From: Thermus arciformis | GTDB lineage: Bacteria; Deinococcota; Deinococci; Deinococcales; Thermaceae | Assembly (NCBI RefSeq): GCF_900102145.1 | Contig: NZ_FNBC01000011.1 | Location: 1 to 62,818, forward strand | Length of the DNA stretch: 62,818 nt | Direction: 5' to 3' | Notes under the pieces: model-generated | The model's database searches: none | Told to the model about the DNA's origin: nothing | Seen by the model: the letters and a program-made list of their open reading frames with translations, nothing else | Position numbers and translations under genes: made by a program | Shown: positions 8,080 to 25,303 of the stretch, piece by piece | Layout of the letters: every line of letters begins with the position of its first letter | Numbering within the stretch: position 1 is the stretch's first letter

Positions 8080-8928
8080 CTACCTGGCCTCCGCCAAGGG
8101 CAAGGCGGCCAGGGCTTCCCGGAAGGCCCCTTCAAAGGCCTCCGGGTGGTCTATCCAGGGGAAGTGGCCCGCCCCGGGGACCACGTGGATGGGGGCCTTG
8201 AGGCGCTCGGCCACCTCCTCGGCGTAGGGGTAGCTGGTGCCGTCCTTCTCCCCCACCACCAACGCCACCGGCCTGCGGCCAGGGGAAAGGTAGGGGGTGT
8301 AGTCCAGGCGCCAGAGGCCGTTTTGCAGGAAGGCCAGGGCGGGGGCCTCGGGGCCCACGATGCCCGAGCCCTCCACCACCCACTCGTACTCCAGCCGGCC
8401 CCTCGGGCTCGGGAACATGAGGCGGTCAAAAAGGGCCTTGGGCTCGGCCTTCTCCAGGGCCTGGCGGAGGTTTTCCTCGGGGTCTGGGAGGGGGGAAAGC
8501 CCCGCCGCCTCCGCCAGGCGGGCGGCGAGCCAAGGGAAGCTGACCCAGGGGCCGAGGAGGATGGCCCCTTCCACCTGGGGAAAGCGCCTGAGGGCCTCCA
8601 GGGCCACCACCGCCCCGAAGCCGTGGGCCAGAAGGCCGAAGCGCTCTAGGCCCAAAGCCTCCGCCAGGAGGAGGGTGTCCTCCACCAGGGCGTCTATGGT
8701 GAAAAGCCTGGGGTCTGGGGGAAGCTCCAGGCTCCGCCCCGAGCCCCGCTGGTCAAAGTAGACCACCCGGAACCCCTCCAGGTAGTCCTGGAGGCCCTCC
8801 CGGAGGGGGTAGGCGTTGCCCCCGGGCCCCCCGTGGAGGACGAGAAGGGCCGGGGCGCTTTCGTCCCCTACGTCCTCCACGTAAAGCTCCGCCTCCCCTA
8901 CGGGGATGTAGCCGATTTCCTCCCGCAT
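8080..8928 (-). CDS. Alpha/beta hydrolase, proline iminopeptidase-like, nucleophile missing
   Basis: 282 aa with the prolyl iminopeptidase pattern: oxyanion-hole HGGPGGNAY (32-40), FDQRGSGRS (58-66), a cap domain and the C-terminal Asp and His regions (VGEKDGTSYP and GAGHFPWIDHPE). The nucleophile elbow reads A-H-G-F-G at 101-105, where active relatives have G-H-S-W-G; Gly103 replaces the serine. The protein is therefore either not a classical serine hydrolase or uses another chemistry. I recall a T. thermophilus homologue, structurally determined as iminopeptidase-related, with the same substitution, so it is probably not a sequencing error. A -10-like TAGTGT lies 13 bases before the ATG. 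Confidence 0.85.
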   Translation of the reverse strand: MREEIGYIPVGEAELYVEDVGDESAPALLVLHGGPGGNAYPLREGLQDYLEGFRVVYFDQRGSGRSLELPPDPRLFTIDALVEDTLLLAEALGLERFGLLAHGFGAVVALEALRRFPQVEGAILLGPWVSFPWLAARLAEAAGLSPLPDPEENLRQALEKAEPKALFDRLMFPSPRGRLEYEWVVEGSGIVGPEAPALAFLQNGLWRLDYTPYLSPGRRPVALVVGEKDGTSYPYAEEVAERLKAPIHVVPGAGHFPWIDHPEAFEGAFREALAALPLAEAR

Positions 8929-9137
8929 CCCCTATACACTACCCCATCCCGCAGGCGGAAGGCCCAGACCCTGACCCCAAGGACCTCCCGGGCCCGCGCC
9001 TCCGCCTCCGCCGAGGCCCCGAGGACCTGGAGCAGAAAGACCCCTTCCCCCTCCAGGAGCCAGTAGGGGTGGGGAAGCTCCCGGGCCAGGGCCAGGAGGG
9101 GAGGAAGGTCCTTGCCCTCCACGAAAAGCACCCTCAT
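8898..9137 (-). CDS. Small protein of unknown function
   Basis: 79 aa beginning MRVLFVEGKDLPPLLAL. I chose the ATG at 9137 because it overlaps the aldolase stop as ATGA, giving translational coupling; an ATG at 9149 would add four residues. The sequence looks like a small alpha/beta domain with one cysteine near the C-terminus and no signal peptide. It overlaps the start of the hydrolase gene by about 30 bases. I do not recognise the family. Its position between an aldolase and a hydrolase gives no clear functional clue. Confidence 0.7.
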   Translation of the reverse strand: MRVLFVEGKDLPPLLALARELPHPYWLLEGEGVFLLQVLGASAEAEARAREVLGVRVWAFRLRDGVVYRGCGRKSATSP

Positions 9138-9712
9138 CCTCGCCCCCAAAGGCGGCGGTAAAGGAGGATCTCGGCGCTCTCCTCCAGGGTGGTCATGAGG
9201 CTGTAGGCCTGGAGAAGGGCCTCCTCGGGCTTCTCCTTGCTCCCGAGGGCGAAGGCCCCGTGCCCCCGAAGGAGGCAGACCGGGTGGCGCGCCAGGGCCT
9301 CGGCCACGCTCAAGGCGGCCTCCTCCGTGGCGGAGACCGTCTTCGGGGCGAGGACCGGCACCTCCTTGAGGTAGTACTGGCCCTCGAGGTCCAGGGGAAG
9401 GATCCGGTCCAGCTCCAGGGAAAGGGCCACGGCCACCCGGGGGTGGGCGTGGACCAGGGCCTGGGCCCCGGTCCTCCGGTAGACCTCCCGGTGGATCACG
9501 CTCTCCACGCTCGCCCCCTCGGGGATGGGCCCTTCCAAGGGCACCTCCAGGAGGTCCTCCGGGGTGAGGTGGGCCTTCTGCACCCCGCTTTTGGTGATGA
9601 GGAAGCCCTCCTTGGTGCGCACGGAGAAGTTCCCCGCCGTGGCGGAGATGAGGCGCTGCCGGAAGAGGTCCTCCCCCACCTGGCGAAAGGCGGTGAAGAC
9701 GCGGGCCAGCAT
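9134..9712 (-). CDS. Class II aldolase/adducin-family aldolase
   Basis: 192 aa from ATG 9712 (an upstream in-frame ATG at 9766 exists but lacks support; CATAAT lies 12 bases before 9712). The family motifs are clear: SATAGNFSVR and the phosphate-binding TKSGVQKA, the zinc ligands H-A-H and a later H in LLRGHGAFALG, and SVESVIHREVY with the conserved Glu. These Zn enzymes split fuculose-1-phosphate-type sugars or act as ribulose-5-phosphate epimerases or methylthioribulose-1-phosphate dehydratases; the substrate is undetermined here. It is downstream of rpoC beyond a strong hairpin. Confidence 0.85.
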   Translation of the reverse strand: MLARVFTAFRQVGEDLFRQRLISATAGNFSVRTKEGFLITKSGVQKAHLTPEDLLEVPLEGPIPEGASVESVIHREVYRRTGAQALVHAHPRVAVALSLELDRILPLDLEGQYYLKEVPVLAPKTVSATEEAALSVAEALARHPVCLLRGHGAFALGSKEKPEEALLQAYSLMTTLEESAEILLYRRLWGRG

Positions 9713-9759
9713 GGCTCCATTATGCACCCTGGCTTCCCCTTCCCTTTGGGCCCGGGGAA

Positions 9760-9789
9760 GCCCCATGCGGGCCTAAACCCGCATGGGGC
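9760..9789 (-). terminator. Hairpin between rpoC and the aldolase gene
   Basis: A perfect 12-bp stem (GCCCCATGCGGG 9760-9771 with CCCGCATGGGGC 9778-9789) with a 6-base loop lies 47 bases past the rpoC stop. It has no T-run on the minus strand; on the plus strand a TTTT follows seven bases later. It could terminate or attenuate rpoBC transcription, or stabilise its 3' end. Confidence 0.55.
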
Positions 9790-9835
9790 TTGGGGTTTTG
9801 GGCCCCCGCTTTGGCGAAAGCCAGAGCAGGGTACC

Positions 9836-14410
<4,575 letters not shown>

Positions 14411-14424
14411 CTTTCCTCCGGGGC

Positions 14425-17784
<3,360 letters not shown>

Positions 17785-17838
17785 GCGTCACCTCTATTGG
17801 GAAAAGCGGGCCGCCCGAGGTAAGCTAACAGGGTTCTT

Positions 17839-17862
17839 CCGCAAGGGGCCTTCCCCTTGCGG
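17839..17862 (-). promoter_or_regulatory. Hairpin in the rpoB leader
   Basis: A perfect 10-bp stem (CCGCAAGGGG and CCCCTTGCGG) with a 4-base loop lies in the roughly 120-base untranslated leader. It is not followed by a T-run, so it is more likely an RNA processing, pausing or protein-binding site than a full terminator. Confidence 0.6.
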
Positions 17863-17914
17863 CGGCTGGCTCTTACCGTGCTCCCTTGGCCCGACCAAAG
17901 AGCACAAACCTTAG

Positions 17915-17942
17915 CCTATACGGCACACCCTAATCCCGTCAA
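17915..17942 (-). promoter_or_regulatory. Sigma-A promoter for rpoBC
   Basis: Minus-strand TTGACG (17942-17937) and TATAGG (17920-17915) with a 16-base spacer. It sits between the S4-domain gene stop at 17964 and rpoB, placing the start of transcription near 17908. Confidence 0.8.
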
Positions 17943-17963
17943 GCCTCGCGCCCAAAGCCTCCT

Positions 17964-18602
17964 CTAGCGCTCCACCTCCACCTTGATTTTATAGTTGCCC
18001 CGCACGGTTTTGCCAAGCACCTCCAAGAGGGTGAGGCTTCCCAGGCCCTCGGCCAGGAGGACGTCCCCCGGGGCCATCTCCTCCTTGGGGGAGGCCACCT
18101 TGCCCCGAAGCCGCACCTTCCCCGCCTTCGCCCCTTGGGCGAAGTAGGTGCGGGACACGCCAAACCCCTTGGCCCCCACGGCGTCCACCCGCAAAGAGGG
18201 CACCACCAGGGTGCGCACCCGCTCCCTGGGGGGCCGCAAGGCCCCCTCCGGGGGAGGGAGGAGGCGGTAGCCCTGGGCCTCGAGGGCCTTCCTGCCCTGG
18301 GGAAGGAGGGCCACCAGGTACCCCTCCTCCCAGGGCTCCACGTCCCCCAGGGCCTCCCCCAGGTCCAAAGGCTCCTTCTCCAGGAAGAAGACGGCCACCG
18401 GGTCGTGGACGGAAGGGACCTCGGGGGGGTAGAGGACGGCCACCTTGCGCTCGGCCAGGGGAAGCCCCCCGAAGAAGGCCACCCGGATCCCCTCCTTCTC
18501 CGCCAGCTGGGCGAGGGTTTGCTGCTCCTCGGGGGTGAGGAAGCCCGTCTGCACCACCCGCCCCCCCCGCGCCCGCTTGAGGTAGGCCAGAAGGTCCGCC
18601 AC
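17964..18602 (-). CDS. YlmH-like S4-domain RNA-binding protein
   Basis: 212 aa with an N-terminal alpha/beta domain and a C-terminal S4 RNA-binding domain (about 130-200, KVRLRGKVASPKEEMAPGD then VLGKTVRGNYKIKVEVER). This layout is that of YlmH, which binds ribosomal or nascent-chain-tRNA complexes and is linked to cell division operons in Gram-positive bacteria. The GTG start at 18602 follows the fabZ TAG with no gap. It is the last gene of the minus-strand run from ygfZ and ends 22 bases before the rpoB promoter. Confidence 0.75.
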   Translation of the reverse strand: MADLLAYLKRARGGRVVQTGFLTPEEQQTLAQLAEKEGIRVAFFGGLPLAERKVAVLYPPEVPSVHDPVAVFFLEKEPLDLGEALGDVEPWEEGYLVALLPQGRKALEAQGYRLLPPPEGALRPPRERVRTLVVPSLRVDAVGAKGFGVSRTYFAQGAKAGKVRLRGKVASPKEEMAPGDVLLAEGLGSLTLLEVLGKTVRGNYKIKVEVER

Positions 18603-19037
18603 CTACCCCTCCCTTAGGGCGAAGCTCAAGGTGGCGCTCGCCCTTTCCTCCCCCTCCACCAAGGCCCGCGCCGCCACCTTGCCGAGGCCCCTCCGGAAGA
18701 AAAGGAGCTCCCCTTCTAGGATGAGGGTGTCCCCGGGGACCACGGGCTTTTTGAAGCGGGCCTCCTCCACCCCCACCAGGAAGACCAGCCCCCCGGGCTT
18801 GAAGCCGGGCTGGCGGGCGATGGTCCCCACCGCCGCCTGGGCCATGGCCTCGAGGATCAAGACCCCGGGCATGATGGGGTAGCCGGGAAAGTGGCCCTGG
18901 AAGTGGGGCTCGTTGAAGGTGACGTTCTTGAGGGCCCTAAAGCGCTTCTCGTCCGCCTCCAGGACCCGGTCCACGAGGAGGAAGGGGTAGCGGTGGGGAA
19001 GGAGCTTCAGGATCTCCCCGATCTCCACGGGCCTCAC
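18603..19037 (-). CDS. fabZ: 3-hydroxyacyl-ACP dehydratase FabZ
   Basis: 144 aa hotdog-fold dehydratase of type II fatty acid synthesis, removing water from 3-hydroxyacyl-ACP. The catalytic histidine is His49 in HFQGHFPGYPIMPGV and the catalytic glutamate is Glu63 in LILEAMAQA. It starts with GTG at 19037 overlapping the mreB stop as GTGA, so translation is coupled. Co-location of a membrane lipid enzyme with mreB and RNase Y suggests coordination of envelope growth, but the grouping may be only positional. Confidence 0.95.
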   Translation of the reverse strand: MRPVEIGEILKLLPHRYPFLLVDRVLEADEKRFRALKNVTFNEPHFQGHFPGYPIMPGVLILEAMAQAAVGTIARQPGFKPGGLVFLVGVEEARFKKPVVPGDTLILEGELLFFRRGLGKVAARALVEGEERASATLSFALREG

Positions 19038-20065
19038 CTCTTCAGCACGTCGTCGGAGGAAAGGATGGTGTCCTCCAGCACGTGGAGCATCTCCAGGGCC
19101 TTCCCCGTGCCCAGGGCCACCGCCTCAATGGGGTTTTCCGCCACCACCACCGGCACCCCGGTGGCCTCCTGCAGGGCGAGGTCCAGGTTCTTAAGGAGCG
19201 CCCCGCCCCCGGTGAGGAGGATGCCCCGCTCGTAGATGTCCGAGGCGAGCTCGGGGGGGGTGGTCTCCAGCACCCCCTTCACCCCCTGGAAGATCTTGTC
19301 CAGGGGCTCCCTAAGGGCCTCGGCCACGTCCTCGGCGGGGATCTCCGCGGTGCGGGGAAGGCCCGAGACGAGGTCGCGGCCCCGCACCTCGGCCACCTCC
19401 TTCTCCTCCCCGGGGAGGACCTTAGCCCGGCCCAGCTGGATCTTGAGTTCCTCGGCGGTGCGTTCGCCGATGAGGAGGTTGTACTTCTGCCGGACGTAGC
19501 GGATGATGGCCTGGTCCATCTCGTTCCCGGCGATGCGGAGGCTTTCCGAGCGGACGATGCCCCCCAAGGAGATGACGGCGATGTCCGTGGAGCCGCCCCC
19601 GATGTCCACCACCATGCTCCCCGTGGGCTCGGCCACGTTGATGCCCGCCCCGATGGCCGCCGCCAGGGGCTCCTCAATGAGGTAGACCTTCTGGGCCAGG
19701 GCGGAGACCGCCTGCACCACCGCCCGGCGCTCCACGTCCGTGACCCCCGAGGGCACCCCCACCATGACCCGGGGCTTGAAGAAGCGGCTCATGGGGGAGA
19801 GGACCTTTTGCAGGAAGAGGAGGAGCATCCTCTCCGTGAGGGCGTAGTCGGCGATGACCCCATCCTTAAGGGGCCGCACGGCCACGATGTTCCCGGGGGT
19901 GCGCCCGAGCATCCGGTAGGCCTCGGCCCCCACCGCCTTCACCTCCCGCTTGCCCTGCACCACCGCGATCACGGAGGGCTCGCGGAGCACGATCCCCTTC
20001 CCCCGCACGTAGATGAGGACGCTGGCCGTCCCCAGGTCAATCCCGATGTCCTCGCCCTTAAGCAT
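19034..20065 (-). CDS. mreB: Rod shape-determining actin homologue MreB
   Basis: 343 aa actin-fold ATPase that polymerises under the membrane and directs cell-wall elongation. Motifs: phosphate 1 GIDLGTASVLIYVRGKG near the N-terminus, phosphate 2 VVDIGGGSTDIAVISLGG (about 154-171) and the adenosine motif GILLTGGGALL. Length is typical. No mreC/mreD follows; fabZ overlaps its stop. It starts 11 bases after the RNase Y stop. Confidence 0.96.
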   Translation of the reverse strand: MLKGEDIGIDLGTASVLIYVRGKGIVLREPSVIAVVQGKREVKAVGAEAYRMLGRTPGNIVAVRPLKDGVIADYALTERMLLLFLQKVLSPMSRFFKPRVMVGVPSGVTDVERRAVVQAVSALAQKVYLIEEPLAAAIGAGINVAEPTGSMVVDIGGGSTDIAVISLGGIVRSESLRIAGNEMDQAIIRYVRQKYNLLIGERTAEELKIQLGRAKVLPGEEKEVAEVRGRDLVSGLPRTAEIPAEDVAEALREPLDKIFQGVKGVLETTPPELASDIYERGILLTGGGALLKNLDLALQEATGVPVVVAENPIEAVALGTGKALEMLHVLEDTILSSDDVLKR

Positions 20066-20076
20066 AGCGCCTCACG

Positions 20077-21768
20077 CTACCTAGCGTACTCCACCGCCCG
20101 GGTCTCCCGCACCACGGTCACCTGGACCTGGCCGGGGTAGTTCATCTCCCGCTCTATGCGGTTTGCGATCTCCCGGGCCAGGAGGGTGGCCTTGGCGTCG
20201 GTGACCTTGTCGGGCTTGACGATGACCCGCACCTCCCGGCCCGCCTGCACGGCGAAGGCCGTCTCCACCCCGGGGAAGGAGAGGGCGATGCGCTCCAGGG
20301 CCTCGAGGCGCTGGAGGTACTCCTCGAGGCTTTCCCGCCTCGCCCCGGGGCGGGCCGCCGAGAGGGCGTCCGCCGCGGCCACCAAAACGGCGTAGACCGT
20401 CTCGGCGTTTTCCGGGTCGTGGTGGTGGGCGATGGCGTCCACCACCTCCTTGGGCTCCCCGAAGCGCCTGGCCAGGGCGACGCCGATCTCCACGTGGCTT
20501 CCTTCCACCTCCCGGTCCACGCTCTTGCCGATGTCGTGGAGGAGCCCGGCCCGCCGGGCGAGGGCGGCGTCCAGGCCGAGCTCGGCGGCCATGATCCCCG
20601 TGAGGTGGGCCACCTGGACGGAGTGCTTCAGGACGTTCTGGCCGTAGCTGGAGCGGAAGTGGAGCCGGCCCAAAAGCTGGATGAGTCCGGGCTTCAGGCC
20701 CACCACCCCGGCCTCCAGGGCCGCCTCCTCCCCCCTTTCGTAGATGAAGGTCTTCATCTCCTGCTTGGCCTTCTCCACCACCTCCTCAATGCGGCTTGGG
20801 TGGATGCGCCCGTCCTTCAAGAGCTCCTCCAGGGCCATGCGGGCGATCTCCCGGCGCACTGGGTTGAAGGAGGAGAGGAGGACGGCCTCCGGGGTATCGT
20901 CAATGATGAGGTCCACCCCCGTGAGGGCCTCAAAGGTGCGGATGTTCCGCCCCTCCCGGCCGATGATCCGGCCCTTCATGGCGTCGGAGGGGATGGGCAC
21001 CACGGAGACCGCAAGTTGCGCCGCGGTCTCCGAGGCCTGGCGCTGCATGGCCTGGGCCAGGATCTTCTGGGCCTCCCTTCTGGCCTCGAGGCGGGCCCGC
21101 TCCAGGGCGGCCCGCACCCTCTGGGCCTTCTCCTCCTCCAGCTCTTGGTCCAGCCTTTCCAGGATGAGCCGCCTGGCCTCCTCCGGGGAGAGGCCCGCCA
21201 CCTGGTGGAGGCGGGCCTCCACCTCCCTTTCCCGCTCCTCGAGGCGGGCCTCCCGGGCCCTTAGGGCCTCCTCCCGCTGGGAGAGGGCCTCCTCCAGGGC
21301 GTCCAGCTTGAGGGCCCGGGCGTCCAGGGCCTCCCCCCGCTTGGAAAGCCGCTCCGCCTCCCGGCGAAGCTCCTCCCGCTCCTCCTTAAGGCGCTCCCTC
21401 TCGGCCTTAAGCTCCTCCTGGAGGGCCTTAAGCCGCTCCCTTTCCGCCTTGAGCTCCTCCCGGTCGGCCTTAAGGCGTTCCTCGGCCTCCAAAAGGCGCT
21501 TCTTGCCCTCGGCCTCCAGGGCGGAGGCCCGTTCCCGAAGCTCCTTCTCCAGCTCCTGGCGGAGGGCCTGGGCGCGGGCCTCGGCCTCCTCGCGAAGGGC
21601 CTTGGCCTCCTTGCGGGCGGCCTCCAGGATCTCCCGGGCCTCCTTCCGGGCGGCCTCGAGGAGCTCCTTGGCCTCCTGGGCCCCTTGGGCCTCCCCCTTG
21701 CGCCTAAAGAGGAGGGCCCCCCCAAGCCCCAGGACCAGGAGCAAAAGGACCAGGTCCAGCGGGCTCAT
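20077..21768 (-). CDS. rny: Ribonuclease Y
   Basis: 563 aa endoribonuclease that initiates mRNA decay at the membrane. Order of parts: one N-terminal membrane helix (about 3-20), a very long charged coiled coil rich in E, K, R, L and A (about 25-230), a KH RNA-binding domain ([19 protein letters not shown], about 265) and an HD phosphohydrolase domain with LLHDIGK (about 408-414). Start ATG 21768 abuts the recA TAG with no gap. The recA-rny pairing is common in bacteria. Confidence 0.97.
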   Translation of the reverse strand: MSPLDLVLLLLVLGLGGALLFRRKGEAQGAQEAKELLEAARKEAREILEAARKEAKALREEAEARAQALRQELEKELRERASALEAEGKKRLLEAEERLKADREELKAERERLKALQEELKAERERLKEEREELRREAERLSKRGEALDARALKLDALEEALSQREEALRAREARLEEREREVEARLHQVAGLSPEEARRLILERLDQELEEEKAQRVRAALERARLEARREAQKILAQAMQRQASETAAQLAVSVVPIPSDAMKGRIIGREGRNIRTFEALTGVDLIIDDTPEAVLLSSFNPVRREIARMALEELLKDGRIHPSRIEEVVEKAKQEMKTFIYERGEEAALEAGVVGLKPGLIQLLGRLHFRSSYGQNVLKHSVQVAHLTGIMAAELGLDAALARRAGLLHDIGKSVDREVEGSHVEIGVALARRFGEPKEVVDAIAHHHDPENAETVYAVLVAAADALSAARPGARRESLEEYLQRLEALERIALSFPGVETAFAVQAGREVRVIVKPDKVTDAKATLLAREIANRIEREMNYPGQVQVTVVRETRAVEYAR

Positions 21769-22791
21769 CTACTCCCCCTCTTCCTCGCTTGCGGCCAGGA
21801 CCACCTGGTCCGAGCGCTCCAAGACCTTGGCCCGGATCTCCTCCAGAAGCTCGGGGCGCTCCCGCAGGGCCTCGGCCGCCTTCTCCTTCCCCTGGCCCAG
21901 GCGGAGCTCCCCGTAGGAGAACCAGCTCCCCGCCTTCTCTATGACCCCGGCGGCCACGGCCACGTTCACCAGGTCCATGACGGGGTCCAGGCCCCGGCCG
22001 AAGTAGATCTCCAGCTCGGCCTCGCGGAAGGGCGGGGCCAGCTTGTTCTTCACCACCTTCACCTTGACCTTGATGCCCACGGCCTCGTTGCCCACCTTGA
22101 TGGGCTGGCCGCTTTTGCGCACGTCCAGGCGCACGCTGGAGTAGAACTTCAGGGCGCGGCCCCCGGGGGTGGTCTCGGGGTTGCCGTACATCACCCCCAC
22201 CTTCTCCCGCACCTGGTTGATGAAGATGGCGGCGGTGTTGCTCTTGGCGAGGACCGCGGTGAGCTTGCGGAGGGCCTGGCTCATGAGCCGGGCCTGGAGG
22301 CCCACGTGCTGGTCCCCCATCTCCCCCTCAATCTCCGCCTTGGGCACCAGGGCGGCCACGGAGTCCACCACGATCACGTCCACCGCCCCCGAGCGGGCGA
22401 GGAGCTCCACGATCTCCAGGGCCTGTTCCCCGGTGTCGGGCTGGGAGACCAGGAGGTCTTCCACCTTGACCCCAAGCTTCTGGGCGTAGACGGGGTCCAG
22501 GGCGTGCTCCGCGTCCACGAAGGCCGCCACCCCTCCCCCTTTCTGGGCCTGGGCGATGATGGTGAGGGCCAGGGTGGTCTTGCCCCCCGACTCGGGGCCG
22601 TAGATCTCAATGACCCGCCCCCGGGGGATGCCCCCGATCCCCAGGGCCAGGTCCAGGCCCAAGGAGCCCGTGGGGATCACGTCCACCTGCTGCCTGGGCA
22701 TCTCCCCCAGGCGCATCACCGCCCCCTTGCCGAACTCCTTTTCAATGGTCTTTAGGGCGTTCTCCAGGGCTTTCTTCTTGTTCTCGTCCAT
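21769..22791 (-). CDS. recA: RecA recombinase
   Basis: 340 aa from ATG 22791 ([13 protein letters not shown]), the length known for Thermus RecA; the open frame continues upstream but without family similarity. Walker [10 protein letters not shown] at about 64-72, the MAW motif and the DNA-binding loop regions ([20 protein letters not shown]) are present, and the C-terminus is acidic (ASEEEGE). It drives strand exchange and natural transformation. Its first 50 bases are also the last codons of thpR in another frame, so expression is tied to the upstream genes. No LexA-type operator was seen directly upstream. Confidence 0.98.
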   Translation of the reverse strand: MDENKKKALENALKTIEKEFGKGAVMRLGEMPRQQVDVIPTGSLGLDLALGIGGIPRGRVIEIYGPESGGKTTLALTIIAQAQKGGGVAAFVDAEHALDPVYAQKLGVKVEDLLVSQPDTGEQALEIVELLARSGAVDVIVVDSVAALVPKAEIEGEMGDQHVGLQARLMSQALRKLTAVLAKSNTAAIFINQVREKVGVMYGNPETTPGGRALKFYSSVRLDVRKSGQPIKVGNEAVGIKVKVKVVKNKLAPPFREAELEIYFGRGLDPVMDLVNVAVAAGVIEKAGSWFSYGELRLGQGKEKAAEALRERPELLEEIRAKVLERSDQVVLAASEEEGE

Positions 22792-23335
22792 GCTCACCTC
22801 GCAGGGGAAACTTTTCCAGAATGGTGTAAATGGGGCCCCGGGGCCTGAGCTCCGAGCGCACCAGGGCGAACTCCCGCACCGGCCAGGAGAGGCCGAAAAC
22901 CACGGGGGGCACCCGGGGGGCCGGGGCCTTGCGCCGGGCCAGGGTGATGTGGGGTTTAAAGGCCTTGTCCCCCCCCGCCCGGAGGGCCTCCTCCCCAAAA
23001 AGCTCCCGCACCCCGGCCCTAAGGCCCTCCGCCAGAGGGCCAAAGCCCTCCCCCTCGGCCTTGGCGAACCAGACCCGGGGGGTGCCCTCGTTGGGGAAGT
23101 AGCCCGTGCCCCGGAGGAAGGCGGTGAAGGGGGAAACCTGGCGGCCTAAGCGGTGGCCCAGGGCGAAGAGGTCCTCGAGGTCCCCTTCCGGCCTTTCCCC
23201 CAGGAAGAGGAGGGTCAGGTGGAGCTGGTGGGGGGGCACCTCCTTCCAGCCCTTGTAGCGGGAAGCCTTCTCCTGGGCCTCGGCCAAGGCCCGCCGAACC
23301 TCTTCCGGTAGGAAGACCGCGTAGAAAAGCCTCAT
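22742..23335 (-). CDS. thpR: RNA 2',3'-cyclic phosphodiesterase (LigT/ThpR)
   Basis: 197 aa 2H phosphoesterase with the two signature motifs H-L-T-L (about residue 39) and H-I-T-L (about 129). The family opens 2',3'-cyclic phosphate ends of RNA and can ligate tRNA halves in vitro. Start ATG 23335 overlaps the cinA stop. The C-terminus overlaps recA by 50 bases in a different frame, so its last residues are constrained by the recA start. Placement between cinA and recA suggests a shared transcript. Confidence 0.92.
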   Translation of the reverse strand: MRLFYAVFLPEEVRRALAEAQEKASRYKGWKEVPPHQLHLTLLFLGERPEGDLEDLFALGHRLGRQVSPFTAFLRGTGYFPNEGTPRVWFAKAEGEGFGPLAEGLRAGVRELFGEEALRAGGDKAFKPHITLARRKAPAPRVPPVVFGLSWPVREFALVRSELRPRGPIYTILEKFPLRGEHGREQEESPGERPKDH

Positions 23336-24516
23336 GTCACCAGAAGGGCCAAGGCGGCGTACACGCTCCGAAGCCTCACCGCCTCCCGGTCCCCGGGGAA
23401 GCGGTAGCGCCTGGCCTCCACCCCTTGGGGGCCCGCCAGGGCCACGTAGACCGTGCCCACGGGCTCGCCCTCCAGAGGGTCCGGGCCCGCCACCCCCGTG
23501 GTGGAGAGGGCGTAGGTGGACCCGAACAGGGAGCGGGCGGCCTCCGCCATGGCCTTGGCCGTCTCCGCGGAAACCGTCTTGGCGAGGAGTTCCTCCGGCA
23601 CCCCGAAGCGGGCCTTGGCCCCTACGGAATAGGATACCACGCCCCCCAAATAGAAGCGGCTCGCCCCCGGCACGCGGGTGATCTCCGCCCCCAGAAGCCC
23701 CCCGGTGAGGCTCTCCATGGTGGCGAGGGTGGCCCCTTCCCGCTCCATGCGCCTTTTCACCGCCTCGGCGAGGGTCATCTCCCCCTCGCCCCAGATCTCC
23801 TTGAGAAGCCGCTTCTTGATGCGCTCCGAAAGCCCTTCCACCAAATCCTCCCGGCCCCGCACCACCACCTCCACCCCGTGGAGCTTGGGGTAGGTGCCCA
23901 CCTCCACCTCCTCCTCCCGCAGAAAGAGGGGGCCAAGCCGCTCCACGATCTCCGACTCCCCTAGGCCCCAGGTCTTGAAAACCCGCGTGGCGTAGGGCCT
24001 CTGGGGGAGGGCAAGCTTGGGCAGGACCTCCTGCCACATGGGGCGCCACTCGGGCGGGGGCCCGGGGAGGAGGACCAGGTCCTTACCCCCTTTGCGCACC
24101 CACCACCCCGGGGCGGTGCCCCGGGGGTTTTTGAGCCAGGTGGCGGAGGGGATCTTCATGGCCTGCTTGCGGTTGGCCTCGGGCATGGCGCGCCCCCGGG
24201 CGCGGAAGAAGGCCTCAATCTCCCCAAGCACGGCCTCGTCCAGCTCCAAGGGCTCCCCCAAGGCCAGGGCCACCGCCTCCCGGGTGACGTCGTCCGGGGT
24301 GGGGCCAAGGCCACCCGAGAGGACCACGAGCCTGGCCCGCGCGAGGGCCTCCTCCACCTCCCGGGCCAGGGGCGCCACCTCGTCCGCCACCCTCAGGGTC
24401 CGCTCCACCTTGAGGGCGTAGGGCTTGAGGCTTCTTGCGATCTCCGCCGTGTTGGTGTCCAGGGTCTCCCCGTAGAGGAGCTCGGTGCCTACCCCGAGGA
24501 TCTCTGCTCGCTCCAT
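23332..24516 (-). CDS. cinA: CinA-like protein with NMN deamidase domain
   Basis: 394 aa with two domains: an N-terminal molybdopterin-binding-like (COG1058) domain with [20 protein letters not shown] at about 64-83, and a C-terminal CinA domain starting near 235 with [15 protein letters not shown] and [14 protein letters not shown], which in characterised relatives deamidates nicotinamide mononucleotide and hydrolyses ADP-ribose in pyridine nucleotide recycling. The name reflects its frequent pairing with recA and competence. It overlaps the stop of ygfZ-like and the start of thpR, so it is inside the operon. Confidence 0.93.
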   Translation of the reverse strand: MERAEILGVGTELLYGETLDTNTAEIARSLKPYALKVERTLRVADEVAPLAREVEEALARARLVVLSGGLGPTPDDVTREAVALALGEPLELDEAVLGEIEAFFRARGRAMPEANRKQAMKIPSATWLKNPRGTAPGWWVRKGGKDLVLLPGPPPEWRPMWQEVLPKLALPQRPYATRVFKTWGLGESEIVERLGPLFLREEEVEVGTYPKLHGVEVVVRGREDLVEGLSERIKKRLLKEIWGEGEMTLAEAVKRRMEREGATLATMESLTGGLLGAEITRVPGASRFYLGGVVSYSVGAKARFGVPEELLAKTVSAETAKAMAEAARSLFGSTYALSTTGVAGPDPLEGEPVGTVYVALAGPQGVEARRYRFPGDREAVRLRSVYAALALLVT

Positions 24517-25265
24517 GCCGCCTCCTTAAAGGGAAGGGCCTCCACGCGGTACCTCCCCCCGCCCCCCTCCACCACCGCCCCCACGGGCACCTCCTTCCGC
24601 ACCACGGCGAGGCCCAGGAGGCCGAAGGGGGTCTTTAGAAGGCGCTTCGCCTCCCCCACGCGCTTTCCCTCCAGGAAGAGCTCCGCCGGGGCCTCGCCCC
24701 CCTCTAGGGCCCTCAGGCCCACGAGGCGGTGGGGCACCTCCTTCCCCTCGGTCCTCGCCATGATCTCCTGGCCCACGTAGCACCCCTTGCCGTAGTCCAC
24801 CAGGTGGAGAAGGCCCACGCTCTGGGGGAGTTCCCCTTGGATGTCCGAGAGGAGGGGGAGGCCCTTGAGCAGCGTGTAGAGGGGATAGAGCGCCGGGGGA
24901 AGCGCCCCCTCGGCCCTCTCCCCCACCTCCTCGCGGCCGTCCGCGTAGAGGAGGCGGAAGAGGGGAAGCGCCACAAGCTCCACCTGGTCAAAGACGATGT
25001 AGCGGCGGAGGCGTTTTTCCAGGCCCTCGAGGCTCCCCCAAGGGGCGAGGAGGAAGCCCTCGGGGTGGGAAAAGAGGGTCGCCGCCTCCTCAATCTGGCC
25101 CTTGTGGTTGAGGAAGAGCACCCCAGCAGGCCCCGAAACCCGTCGCAGGTCCCGGGTGCCCTGCCCCTGGAGGAAGGAAAAGGCGTCGGGGCCCCGAAGG
25201 AGGAGCGCCCCGGGGAAGGCGAAGAACCCCTCCCCCGAGAGGGCCTTAAGAAGAAGGGGGTCCAT
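24489..25265 (-). CDS. YgfZ/GcvT-like folate-binding protein
   Basis: 258 aa from ATG 25265. The YgfZ signature K-G-C-Y-x-G-Q-E is present as KGCYVGQEI (about 162-170), with the conserved Cys. YgfZ proteins use folate to maintain or repair Fe-S clusters of radical SAM and other enzymes. A -10-like AATAAT lies 13 bases before ATG 25265; an ATG nine bases further upstream is the alternative. It overlaps the cinA start by 28 bases and heads the cinA-recA gene run, divergent from the MFS gene. Confidence 0.85.
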   Translation of the reverse strand: MDPLLLKALSGEGFFAFPGALLLRGPDAFSFLQGQGTRDLRRVSGPAGVLFLNHKGQIEEAATLFSHPEGFLLAPWGSLEGLEKRLRRYIVFDQVELVALPLFRLLYADGREEVGERAEGALPPALYPLYTLLKGLPLLSDIQGELPQSVGLLHLVDYGKGCYVGQEIMARTEGKEVPHRLVGLRALEGGEAPAELFLEGKRVGEAKRLLKTPFGLLGLAVVRKEVPVGAVVEGGGGRYRVEALPFKEAAWSEQRSSG

Positions 25266-25303
25266 GCCTCCCATTATTGACCAAAGGGTCAGGGCGGGGG
25301 AGA

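Noticed and set aside
21685-22755. Frame of 356 aa opposite recA and rny
   Set aside because: Antisense shadow; no motifs.
22789-23043. An N-terminal extension of RecA by up to 84 residues
   Set aside because: The upstream residues have no RecA similarity and are read from thpR in another frame; ATG 22791 gives the expected 340 aa.
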